Source: Plasmopara viticola (Eukaryota > Oomycota > Peronosporomycetes > Peronosporales > Peronosporaceae). From it: a DNA stretch of 64,000 nucleotides. Under the pieces are notes generated by a model. That model worked only from the letters and a program-made list of their open reading frames with translations, was not told where the DNA came from and ran no database searches. Position numbers and translations under genes: made by a program. Where the stretch lies: assembly GCA_001695595.3 (NCBI GenBank), contig MBPM02000054.1:310001-374000 (forward strand). Reading direction: 5' to 3'. Positions 10,601-21,297 of the stretch are shown one piece after another. How positions within the stretch are numbered: the first letter of the stretch is position 1; every line of letters starts with the position of its first letter.

Positions 10601-13188
10601 TTCCCGAGCAATCCAAAGAAGCCCAAGTACAAGCCGTTCGAGTTCCTGCATTTCGACAACTGCGGGCCAATGGAGCAAGAATCGCTTAGAGGCAGCAGGC
10701 ATTTGCTACTCGTTACCGACGAGGCCTCCGGCTGCTTGACCGACTTCTGCATTTGCGTCCGCTCAGAAAGTGAAAGCTGTCTCCGTAGCTTTATTGCAAA
10801 AGTGGAGCGCCAGATTAACGCCAAAGTCAAGTACGTGCGTCACGATGGGGCCAAGGAGTTCAAAACAAGATCGTTTGTGGCCTTCTACGAAGAGCATGGC
10901 ATCGAAGTGAAGCCAACCGTTCGGTACGCACACCAGATCAACGGTACTGCTGAGCGTGCGAACAGGACCATTGTGACGATCGGCCGCAGCATGCTCCACC
11001 ACGCCGGCGTGGTCAAGCGTTTTTGGGCTGAAGCAGCGATGACAGCTATCTACAAAAAGAATCGACTGCCGTCCCCCAAAATCCCCGGTAAAATGCCGTA
11101 CATGATTGTATACAAGTCCAAGCCCAACGTGAAGCACATGCGAGTCTTCGGGTGCAAGGCCTACGTTTTGACGCCGAAGGGAAAGCGACACAAGTGGGAC
11201 CCAAAAGCTCGTGAAGGCATTTTCATGGGCTACGAGGAACGGTCCAAGGCGTATCGCGTATATGACATCGAGGCGGGGATGGTCGTGATCTCTCGCGATG
11301 TCACATTCGACGAAACAAGCTTTAACACGAGCTCGGTCGACAAAATTTCTAATGTCGAAGAAGCCATCGAGTACCTGGACGACCTCGAGCTCTCTGACTA
11401 TGAAGGAGCACGCGTCTTTAAGCAGGCGGGAATGCGAAAAGCGAACTTCGAGCCGGACAAGCATCAACATTCAAGTGGCCCGCGCCGTCGAATTGGACTT
11501 GAGGAAGCAAGCGCACCTGCCAATGACTCGGACGATCAAGATCAAGAGGCCTCGGTCCAAGAAGCGAAAACGGAATATGAAGGTGACAGCGACTCCACTC
11601 CGCCTATGTTTTGAAGAGCAAGTGCAAACGCAGTGGAAGCAAGCGACAGCACTGAACCGAAGACCTTCCAAGATGCCGTGAGCGGACCCGATCAAGTTCA
11701 CTGGCGCAAGGCGATTCGTGCGGAACTCAAGTCAATGCGTCTTCGTGGAGTGTTTCGTGCTGTCAAGTCACCCAATAATCAACGCGCAGTCGGGACCAAG
11801 TGGGTCTTTAAGATCAAGCGTAAAGCAAATGGATCCATCGAGAAGTACAAGGCTCGACTCGTCGCGAAGGGCTTCGCACAGAAGTATGGCATTGATTACA
11901 CGGAGACGTTTTCTCCGGTCGTGAAGTACGTGACACTTCGCACGATTATCGCCATTATCAAGCTCCTCGGATGGCCCCTGGATCAACTTGACGTCGTCAC
12001 TGCCTTCCTATACGGTTTGATGAAAGAGAAGGTGCTTTGCTGCGTGCCCGAGGGTGTTGAGCTGGACAATGGATTTGACTGCGTGGAGCTTTTGAAGGCG
12101 ATCTACGGTCTTAAGCAAGCTTCGCGAGTATGGAAAGAGACTTTTGATGAGTACGTTCGCTCACTCGCTCACTTGGTTTTCGCGCCTCAAGCTACGATCC
12201 GTGCCTCTACATCAAGGTTGTCAACGGCGAACGCATTTTCCTGTTGTTATATGTCGACGACGTCCTTATCACCGAAGGCTCCAGGACACTGAACGATAAA
12301 TTCAGCGCCAGCTCAAGGATCGATTCAAGATGACCGACAGTGGCAAGTGTTGCTTTATTCTCGGCATCGAAGTCATCAACAACAAGGACGGGAGCGTGAC
12401 GTACGATATTTTGGAGCTTAGGCATGCAAAAATGCAAACCTGTTGCGAGTCCCGTTGATCTCAGCATGCGACTTGTTCCAAGTGATGCCTTGACCAAGCT
12501 GGACGCTCCGTTTCGTGAAGCTGTCGGTGCACTTATGCACCCGATGACCTCGACTCGCCCGGACATTGCCTTTGCAATCGGATACATATCGCGCTTTATG
12601 GAGAACCCACAAGTGGAACACTGGACGGCCGTCAAGAGGATTTTTCGCTATCTTCAAGGCACCAAGTCGCACGGAATTTGCTTTGTTCCAAACAAAGGCG
12701 TGGACTTTCGCGGCTACTCCGATGCTGACTGGGCTGACGACTATGGTAACCGTAAGTCGACTTCCGTTTACTTATCTCAAGTCCTTGGCGGACCAGTGTC
12801 GTGGGGTTCCAAGAAGCAGTCCAGCGTATCGCTACCCACGAGCAAAGCCGAATACATCGCGCAAAGTTTGGCGATCGAAGAGGGCAAGTGGATTTACAAG
12901 CTACTGTGTGAGATTTTGGCGGCTGCGGGCGAAGACACTCCAGACTTGGAGATCCTCGAGGACAACCAGTCGTGCATTAAGATGACCAAGAACCCTGTCA
13001 ACCATCGCCGCGCCAAGCACATCGACATCAAGTACCATCACATCCGCGATAAAGTGAAGCGTGGGGAAGTTCTCGTCGAGTACTGCGAAACTGCGACCAT
13101 GCTAGCGGACATCATGACAAAGGGACTCGGCGGACATCGTCACAAGGACTTGACGATGACTCTCGGCATCCACGCGTGTTCGCATTGA
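10601..13188 (+). pseudogene. gag-pol: E5 integrase-RT-RNase H
   Basis: Integrase is open to about 11614 with [16 protein letters not shown] and [10 protein letters not shown], followed by the IN C-terminal block ([19 protein letters not shown]) and the acidic linker. TGA at 11612-11614 stands where the linker Trp (FWRASANAVE) should be. RT continues in the same frame with [23 protein letters not shown] and IYGLKQASRVW; a frameshift near 12160 moves YVDD (about 12246) to another frame. RNase H is open from 12424 with DADWADD (WAGD altered), STSKAEYIA (Glu position shifted by E-to-K change) and [12 protein letters not shown], ending GIHACSH and TGA at 13186. RNase H is probably impaired as well as the frame. 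Confidence 0.85.
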
Positions 13189-13195
13189 GGGAGCG

Positions 13196-13498
13196 TGTAA
13201 CAGGTACATGCTGACCAATGTGTACATTGTACCACATTGTACCCATTAACCGGTTAGCATGAACCGGTCCAATACGACCACACGTTGATTAGACGAGTGG
13301 GCTGATTGGACGAGTAAGGAATGTTTGTGATTAGATGCACTTAGTGATAGGATGCACTACTGCGTGTCTATGCAGCAACCAAACTAACTCCAATAAATCA
13401 ATTACTTCTGAATTTCCATTTAATACCCCCAAGTGCCTCCTCCGCTTCGAATTCCTTGCGTAGGTCTTCTACTTAGTGCTCAAAGTCACATTCCATCA
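13196..13498 (+). repeat. E5 3' LTR (type IIb)
   Basis: TGTAACAGGTACATGC to CACATTCCATCA, followed by the ATCGT duplication. About 96% identical to 8870-9171 by eye. Confidence 0.9.
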
Positions 13499-15797
13499 AT
13501 CGTCGTTCCTTATTTTGCCGAGTTCGCACATAAAGGTCTTAAGCCACACTGCTTCTTGTGTAGCCTCTGAAAGTGCCATGTATTCGGCCTCCTTCGATGA
13601 AATTGCCACTGTCCACTGTTTCTTGCTTCGCCAGCTAACACATCCGCCGTTTAGCTTGAACAAACATCCGCTTGTGCTTCCGCGAGACTCAATGTCTCCA
13701 GCCCAATCTGCATCTGAATAGCCCATTAGCTAAGCGGTGCCGTTGCGCGTAAATTCGAGTCCGTATGTTGGTGTTGCTTTAAGATGCCGCAGTACGCGCT
13801 TGAGAGCTTGCCAGTGTGTTGGACAGGGATCCGATGCAAATTGACTGAAAACAATCACTGCCGCAGCTAGGTCCGGACGCGTCGCCACCATTAAGTACAT
13901 GATTGCTTTGACAGCACTCCGGTAAGGCACGTTCTCCATTATTTCTTCATGTTTGCAGCCGCCTTTGCACATGTTCTTCTTCTACTTAAGTCCAGGGTCT
14001 TGTGGAGTCCTCACCGGCTTACTATGCCAAACTTGATCAATATCGACTTCAGCAAAATTTGTTTGTCGCATCGTCACTTGGCCAGCTTTGTAGTCGCCCT
14101 TGATCTCGACACCGAGAAAATACTTGAGTTAACCGAGATCTGTCATCTCAAACCGATCACTCAGCATACGCTTAGTCGACTCGAGGAACTCTTCGTTGCC
14201 ACTTGCGATGATAAGGTCATCAACGTAAAGAACCACAAAAATTATGTCACCATTACCACTCCGCTTGACGTACACACAATGGTCTGAGTCGCACTCGCAA
14301 AAACCAATCTTGAGTATGAAATCATCAATAGTTTGATTCCACATGCGAGGTGACTGTTTTAAGCCGTACAACGATCGCTTTAACTTGCATACGTAGTCGG
14401 GGTAAGCTGCGTCAACGTATCCGTCCGGCTGTGCCATAAAAATGTCTTCTTAGGGCATACCGTTCAAAAACGCTGTCTCTAAATCCATTTGGTGCAGCGA
14501 AAGATTGAACCTGACTGCCAGACTCAATATAATCCGAATCGAGGTGAACTTGGCCACAGGTGCGAAAGTTTCCTCATAGTCGATGCCAAACTTCTGCGAA
14601 AAACCCTTTGCAACCAGTCGAGCCTTGTATCGCTCAACTCGACCATCCTGGTTTTCTTTGACACGAAACACCCATCTGCAGCCGATTGCTTTGCGTCCTT
14701 TTGGCAGTTGCACGATACCCCAGGTGTCATTTTTAGACAGCGAGTTGATCTCCGAGTCACATGCTGCTTTCCATTTGCTTGCGTTCTTGAATTCCATAGC
14801 CGACTTGTACGTAGTTGGCATATCTCCCCCTGAGTCCATGACGTATGCAAATTCAAAGCTTGAGCCCTCTTGAGCTGCTGCTGACATCTCATCAAGGCGT
14901 TGGTTTCTGCTATGCCGAGCGTCAAACTTGCTGCACTTTTCCTTCGGAATCGTGACAAAAGCATGGCATCCATAAACCTTTAAATTCGTCAGCACAGGTC
15001 TTCTTTTCGTCCAAACTTGGTATGGCGATTTATTCATAGCAATACCTCGCGTCGGGCAACGATTGCGAAGGAAGGCGGAGGTCATAACAGCCTCACCCCA
15101 ATACGTCTTTGACAGTCCAGAGTGCTCAATCATACATCTTGCACATTCCACCAGTTTCCGGTTCATGCGTTCAGCCACTCCATTAAGCTGTGGTGTAGAA
15201 GGTGGCGTAAACTTCTGCTCGATACCACGTCGCTTGTAGAACTTGGCCATGTCACCCGATGTGTACTCACCACCATTATCGCAGCGAAGTGCTTTGACAA
15301 CTTTGCCAGTCTGAGTTTCGGCAAGCGCAACAAACTCGGCGAATTTGGTGGCAACTTTAGACTTGTTTCGCAGCAAAAATACCGTTGTAAAGTGCGAGTA
15401 CTCGTATGTGAAAGTGACAAAATACCGCTTGCCACTTATAGTCGTCGACTGCATAGGTCCACACACATCACTGTGAATTACTTCCAGTAGTTTCTTTGCA
15501 TGATGAGGCGCTTTGACATAAAACTCAATCGCGTTTGTTTGCCAAGTGCACGACCATCACACAGCTCCCACTGTTTGACGGAAGCAAGGTCAATGCCAAC
15601 ACCATAGTTTTCTTGACGATAGCTTAAGACCACTATGTCCAATGTGCCCAAGTCGAAGGTGCCAGAGGTACGAAGTGGTGTTCCCATGACACCCCGACGA
15701 GCTTGTCACATTGGCTTCGTTAGTGCTGACAGACTTCATACACAGTTTAGATAGCCCTTTGCCCTCGCGGGCTCCAAGCTTCCACTGCATCCCCTTT
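13499..15797 (-). pseudogene. gag-pol: E2 integrase-RT-RNase H
   Basis: Main body of E2 on the minus strand. From 15797 downward: KLGAREGKGL and LWHLRLGHIG, integrase (15466 to about 14900) with CGPMQ, RCDNGGEYTS and NGVAERMNRK, then an in-frame loss of about 110 codons straight after KFDAR that joins to RNQRLDEMSA, then RT with [24 protein letters not shown] and [11 protein letters not shown], and RNase H with YSDADWAGD and SSKEAEYMA. Stops include TAA near 14453 and 14129. Position 15797 is the junction with E6, and the gag end is not in the window. The missing integrase C-terminus, which binds DNA in the family, would impair integration even without the stops. Confidence 0.85.
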
Positions 15798-16120
15798 TAT
15801 TAAAAGTAACCGGTTTCCCTCAGTTTTATTCCGGTTTCCAAGGCTGTCCAATACGAGCGGCTGTCCGACGTTCAAACAAAGATGACGTCATGGATAGACA
15901 CATGGACAGGCGCACTCAAGATGATTGCGCCCGGATGGTAAGTTCTTCTGATTGGCTTAGATATATGAATGGCTTAGATGTAGCAAGGAGTTGTAAACTA
16001 AGGACCAAATAGATAAACTCACTTCCAAATATTCCTTCTCCAGCCCAAGTGTCTTCGCACCGGTTCTTCCCGCGCAGACTCTTCGCATCTTCTTCTTCGT
16101 CCTCTTCATCTCTTTCAACA
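15798..16120 (+). repeat. E6 5' LTR (type IIa)
   Basis: TATTAAAAGTAACCGG to CTCTTTCAACA, 323 bp. It has one copy of the GATTGCGCCCGGAT unit, the paired ATTGG/ATGGCTTAGA motifs and AACTCACTTCCAAATATTCC at the expected transcription start. The primer-binding site GATTATGAGCCC follows. Confidence 0.85.
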
Positions 16121-16124
16121 GATT

Positions 16125-17440
16125 ATGAGCCCAAGCACGATGTCCTCTGTCCAAGATACCTCTACCAAGATCTCAATTGACAAGTTTGATGGGGACAACT
16201 ACGCGACATAAAGCCGCTACATGCGTGGCGTTTTTCTGACCAAGTCGACGTGGCACGTGGTCAACCGGGAAACCACCCCAACATTCGCTGACTCTCGCGC
16301 TATGGAAGAGTACGTTATGCTGAGCAACATTGCGTTCGGTTTAATGTTGCTTCACATGAGCGCGGATTATCATCACGTAGTAGACGACTGCGAAGAAGCA
16401 TGGATCGCATGGAAAAGGATGAAAACTCTTTACGGTGGATCGCAGAAAATGGAGTGGATCTTCCTGAAGCGACAGCTGTTCAGCATGGAGATGGCGGAAG
16501 GCGGCAATGTGATGCAACATTGCAATGAAGTCCTCAACATCAGCGCCAAGCTCAGCAGCATTGGCGCTAAGATGGGGGACGAGGACGTAGTGATTTGCTT
16601 GTTGCGCAGCCAACCCAAGAGCTACGAGAACGTCGTTCTCAACTTGGAGATGAGCATCGGGGAACTGCGATCGCAAGACGTCGTGAAAGTGCTTACGAAT
16701 GAGCATATCAAGAGACAAGGAAACAAGACCACGCTGGTGAAAACTGAGGAAGCAACCAAGGCCCTCAGTACCGAGCGTGAGTTTCGTCAGTGTACATTCT
16801 GCGGAAAATTGGGGTACACGGTAGAACGGTGCTGGACCAAGCAGAAGGAAGAAAATCGTGAGCTCGACGCGGCGGTAATGCCCGTGGACGCGGAGCAAAT
16901 CAAGTTCAGTGGCAAGGCTACAGCGGCAGCTACAACGGGGAATACGATCGAGTGGCGTTTGCTGTTTCGTTGGAATGTAGACTTTCAACGATCAAAACCA
17001 TGTGTGGAATGTGGGCGATTGACAGTGGGGCGACGCATCACATTTGTCATGACAAGTCCAAGTTTGATGTTTTGGACGAGCGCAATGAAGGCGAAGTGTT
17101 GGTCGCAGATGGCAACAAGGCTGCAATCAACGGCGTGGGGACTATTATCGAAAAAGCCGTTCTTTGCAACGGTGAAGAGCGCGAAATTGAAATCAAGAAC
17201 GCACTTTATGTCCCAAGCATGAGCAAGAATCTTCTTTTAATACCGCAGATCAACAAAAGCATGAAGTTTCAAATTTTATTTGATGGTGCCGAAAGGCACT
17301 CAACAACTGGTGGCGATTGCGGATCTTGTGGATGGACTCTACTGGCTTCGTACAGCACAAAAATCGGTTAATACTGCCTCACAATCAAGATTCGAAAATC
17401 TTCATGCACGTATGGGCCACGCACCAGTAGAGGTCTTACG
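16125..17440 (+). pseudogene. gag-pol: E6 gag-protease-pre-integrase
   Basis: Lineage II gag starting at the ATG inside the primer-binding site. A TAA replaces the Trp of YATWSRYM near 16207. After it the frame is open through [17 protein letters not shown] and the knuckle [14 protein letters not shown] (the knuckle His is replaced by Tyr) to about 16860, where one base is lost relative to E20. Protease [15 protein letters not shown] is in the next frame (from 16952). A 14-base deletion near 17290 shifts the frame again before LHARMGHAP. The loss of the knuckle His suggests impaired RNA binding. Confidence 0.85.
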
Positions 17441-17742
17441 TGTTGTCGAAGATGCGCGCGCAGAAACGCCTCGACCAGCGGCTATATATCCGTAAGTACG
17501 GGTATCTGCAATCAATTGATGACTGACTGGATGAGCGGGTTCAAGATGGGCAAAAGATCGGTTTCAGGATGGGAAGATGATTGCGCCCGGATGGGAAGAT
17601 GATTGCGCCACAATTGTAAGTCTCTCTGATTGGTTTAGATAGATCATTGGCTTAGAGGTAGCATGTAGTTGCGAACTAAGGACCTTTTTAAATATATTCA
17701 CTTTGCATTTTGCCATCTACACCACAAGTGCTTCTTACAACA
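17441..17742 (+). repeat. E7 5' LTR
   Basis: TGTTGTCGAAGATGCG to GTGCTTCTTACAACA, 302 bp, with two copies of the 22-bp GATTGCGCC unit. Its end type (CATCTACACCACAAGTG) is shared with the E14 5' LTR. The primer-binding site GTTTATGAGCCCAAGC is at 17743. Confidence 0.9.
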
Positions 17743-17746
17743 GTTT

Positions 17747-19709
17747 ATGAGCCCAAGCTCCGCCAACTCTGCCCCCGACACCGACTACACTTTCGCTATG
17801 GACATCGCCGCCGCCACCAACTCACGCATCAACAAGTTCGATGGAACAAACTTCCACACATGGAAGTTCAAGATGCAGATGGTGCTTGAGGAGTGGGACC
17901 TATCGGAGGTAGCGAGTGGGGAAGTCAAGATGGAGGACTTGACAACGGCTTTGGACCCCCTGGCGTTTAAGCGCAAGTCAAGAAAGGCGCTTGCGATCAT
18001 CTGTCTCGCGATGGAAGATTCGCAGCTGCCTCTTGTGCGCTCGGCAACTGGAGCGCATGATGCATGGTCACGGCTCGAAGGCCACTTCGAAAAGAAGAGC
18101 TTAGCAAACAAGCTTTTTATTCGTCGTCGTTTCTTCACGGCCAAGATGGACGAAGGTGATGATGTGCTCGCGCATATCAACAAGATGAATACTCTGGCGG
18201 AACAGCTCGACGCAGTGGGTGCTTCGTAACAGAGCATGACTTGGTGATCACGCTTCTTGGGAGTTTGAGTGAGTCATTTTCATTTCTTATAACAGCTTTG
18301 GAGTCGAGATCGGACGCGCTGTCGTGGGAGCTTGTGACATCTCGACTATTGCATGAAGACATGAAACGAAAGGAACAAGGTATTGGGGCCGATGGAGCTG
18401 CGCATGGTCAAGGGCAAGCGCTTTCGGCGAATGACTACAGCAAGCGTAAGGGTGGGCGACCAGTGCAAAAGGTCAGCGCGTGCCACTACTGTGGGGAACA
18501 AAGACATTGGATTGCCAAGTGTCCTGTTCGACTTCGCGAGAATGGTGAGCGACAGAAATCACAACGAGCGAATATCGCGCAAGTCGATGATGACAATGGC
18601 GATTTTCTCTTTTCGGCTGGAGACAGCATTCCCAAATCGGGTGAATTGTGGCTGATTGACTCTGGAGCGACGCAGCACATGACAAGTTCCAAGAAATTCA
18701 TGCGAAATTTCAAGACAATTACGCCGAGGAACGTGCACCTTGCAGACGATGGAGTGGTGCAAGCGATTGGGTCCGGCGACATCGTGATGTCAATGCACAC
18801 TCCACATGGTATAAAGAAGGGACTGCTTACTGGTGTGTGGTATATCCCAAAGCTTTCTCAAAATTAATTTCAGTCGGCCGATTTACGAAGGATGTTGGCG
18901 CCGTGACGTTTGAACATGTAGGTTGTTTTGCTATGACAAGAGGCCTCAAGTGGAAGCTTGGTGCTCGCGAAGGCAAAGGCCTGTTCAAGCTCTGCATGAC
19001 GCCACTTCTTCCGGATGAGGATAATGTGATAACTTCGTCGGGATGCCATGGGGACACCAATTCGTACCTCTGGCACCTTCGATTTGGTCATATAAGCTAT
19101 GGTGGTCTCGACACTATGATAAAGAAAAAGATCGGCTACGGACTTGACACGGGTTCAGTCAAACAGTGGGAGAAGTGTGACGGGTGCTCACTCGGTAAGC
19201 AAACGAGAGTGAGTTTCTCAAATTTGTCACCAAGCCGTTAAAAGTAACTGCTTGAGATAATTCACAGCAATGTGTGTGGGCCGATGCAGACATCGACTTT
19301 TGGTGGAAAGCGTTACTTTGTCACATTTATTGATGACAAGTCACACTTTTGCATGGTTTACTAACTGCGAAACAAGTCGGAAGTAGCCGCGAAATTCGCA
19401 AATTTTGTCGTTCTTGCCGAGAACCAAACAGGAAAGCGATTGAAAACGCTTCGCAGTGATAATGGCGGAGAGTACACTTCGAGCGAAATGGCCAAGTTCT
19501 GCAGCAATCATGGAATCGAGCAGAAATTTACGCCGCCCTACACTCCTCAGCTTAACGGAGTTGCGAAGCGAATGAACAGATCATTGGTGGAATGTGCACG
19601 CTGCATGATGGAGCATGCTGGATTGACGGAGGTGTACTGGGGTAAAGCAGTCATGACGGCTATGTTTCTTCAAAATCGGTGTCCAACGCGTGCTCTAAAA
19701 TAAGAAGTT
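17747..19709 (+). pseudogene. gag-pol: E7 gag-protease-integrase
   Basis: Gag from ATG 17747 with INKFDGTNFHTWKFKMQ and ALAIICLAMEDSQLPLV, open to about 18226, where a small deletion shifts the frame. The second frame (18241 on) has the zinc knuckle CHYCGEQRHWIAKC and protease DSGATQHM. A shift near 18865 leads into LWHLRFGHIS and CDGCSLGKQ. Two stops near 19241, one near 19362 and one near 19701 interrupt integrase, whose SDNGGEY and NGVAKRMNRS blocks are visible. The catalytic Glu of AERMN is Lys here (AKRMN), a missense hit in addition to the stops. Confidence 0.85.
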
Positions 19710-20955
19710 TTGCCATATCAAGCTTGGACGGGAAAGAAGCCATTGTTTGCGAATCTGAAAGTCTCTGGCTGCCATGCGTATGTGACGGTGCCTAAAGAAA
19801 AGCGCGCAGTGTTTGATGCCCGATCGGTTCGCTGTCGATTTGTCGGATATTCGGATCATGAAAAAGCGTATCGGTCCGAGGAAATCAAGAGTGGTCGTGT
19901 GCTGGTAAGCCGAGACGCGCAATTCATGGAAGACGTTTTCGACATTGGAAAGCGTGATTATCGTCAAGAGGAAGTCTACATACATGATGAAAATACAACG
20001 GATGAGGACTCGCAGCATGAGGACCAATTTCATAACGATGATGCGGAAATGGAAGAAAGCGATGAAAGTGGTAACAAGAGACACCAGCGAACGGATTCGC
20101 TGGAGAAGGCTACTGAGACAAGAAGTGCCAAGCGGTTCGCACAGCACAAGACGCACTCTACTCGGTATAGCAGAAACCAAGGCCTTGATGAGATGTCAGC
20201 AGCAGCTCAAGATGGCTCAAGCTTTGAAGCTGCTTACGTCATGGATTCAGGGGGAGATATGCCAACTACGTACAAGTCGGCTATGGAATTCAAGAACGCA
20301 AGCAAATGGAAAGCAGCATGTGACTCGGAGATCAACTCGCTGTCTAAAAATGACACCTGGGGTATCGTGCAACTGCCAAAAGGACGCAAAGCAATCGGCT
20401 GCAGATGGGTGTTTCGTGTCAAAAAAAAACCAGGATGGTCGAATTGAGCGATACAAGGCTCGACTGGTTGCAAAGGGTTTTTCGCAGAAGTTTGGCATCG
20501 ACTATGAGGAAACTTTCGCACCTGTGGCCAAGTTCACCTCGATTCGGATCGTGCTGATTTTGGCAGCCAGGTACAATCTTTTGCTTCACCAAATGGATGT
20601 GAAGACAGCTTTTCCTGAACGGTATGCTTGATGAAGACATCTATATGACACAGCCGGACGGATATGTTGACGCAGCTCACCCCGACTACGTTTGCAAGCT
20701 TAAATGATCGTTGTACGGCTTAAAACAGTCACCTCGCATGTGGAACCAAACCATTGATGAATTTCTGCTCAAGATTGGTTTTATCAAGTGCGAATCAGAC
20801 CATTGTGTGTACGTCAGACGGAATAGTTATGGTGACATGGCTTTTGTGGTTCTGTACGTTGACGATCTTATCATCGCAAGTGGCAACGAAGAGCTCCTCG
20901 AGTCGACTAAGCGTACGCTGAGTGATCGGTTTGAGATGACAGATCTCGGTGAACT
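19710..20955 (+). pseudogene. gag-pol: E7 integrase C-terminus and RT
   Basis: Integrase C-terminal block (KVSGCHAYVTVPKEKR, FVGYSDHEKAYR), an acidic linker, then RT with [11 protein letters not shown] run of nine A near 20422 has gained bases and shifts the frame. QMDVKTAF follows in the next frame, with another one-base gain just after it. TGA near 20705, then [14 protein letters not shown] and [11 protein letters not shown]. The E8 LTR cuts RT right after FEMTDLGE. An uninterrupted counterpart of the boundary is seen in E14 at about 39885. Confidence 0.85.
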
Positions 20956-21293
20956 TATTGAAGGTAACCGGTTTCCCTCAGTTATATTCCGGTTTCCGAG
21001 GCTGTCCAATACGAGCGGCTGTCCGACGGTTCAAACAAACAACGATGGCGTCATAAATCGACACATGGACAGGCGCACTCAAGATGATTGCGCCCGGATG
21101 GTAAGTTCTCCTGATTGGCTAAATAAATGAATGGCTTAGATGTAGCAAATAGTTGTGAACTAATGACCAAAGGAATACACTCACTTTGAAATCTTCTTTC
21201 TTCCTCACAAGTGTCTCCGCTCGGTTCTCCCTCGCGCAGACTCTTCACTAAACGCTTCAACTCTTTGCCTTCGCTCCGCTCGCCTTTCTAACA
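20956..21293 (+). repeat. E8 5' LTR (type IIa)
   Basis: TATTGAAGGTAACCGG to GCCTTTCTAACA. One copy of the GATTGCGCCCGGAT unit and ACACTCACTTTGAAATCTTC at the start site. Primer-binding site GGTTATGAGCCCAATC at 21294. Confidence 0.88.
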
Positions 21294-21297
21294 GGTT

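Larger units (their letters stand above)
8870..13498 (+). mobile_element. E5: complete lineage IIb copia element
   Basis: Structurally complete: 302-bp 5' LTR, primer-binding site, gag-pol, polypurine tract GAGGGAGCG (13187-13195), 303-bp 3' LTR, and the perfect 5-bp target duplication ATCGT (8865-8869 and 13499-13503). It lies in the RNase H of E2. The LTRs differ at about 12 positions by eye. Coding sequence looks richer in G/C third positions than the other copies and carries several stops and shifts. Confidence 0.9.
15798..17440 (+). mobile_element. E6: lineage IIa copia element, 5' part
   Basis: 5' LTR, primer-binding site, gag, protease and the start of integrase, ending where the E7 LTR begins at 17441. 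It interrupts the pre-integrase region of E2. The rest of E6 is not found to the right because later events at 25-26 kb removed the expected continuation. Confidence 0.8.
17441..20955 (+). mobile_element. E7: lineage I copia element, 5' two thirds
   Basis: 5' LTR to mid RT, broken at 20955 by E8. Its closest relative in the window is E14 (same MSPSSAN gag leader and same IN-RT linker). The continuation past RT MTDLG and the 3' LTR are absent. Confidence 0.85.

Noticed and set aside
9365..11470. Long antisense open frames in E5 (for example 9365-10219, 9864-10475 and 10763-11470 on the minus strand)
   Set aside because: They mirror the gag and integrase frames, encode no recognisable domain, and are expected from high G/C at third positions.
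13196..15797. Possible host gene on the minus strand next to E5
   Set aside because: All frames here are E2 integrase, RT and RNase H with copia motifs.
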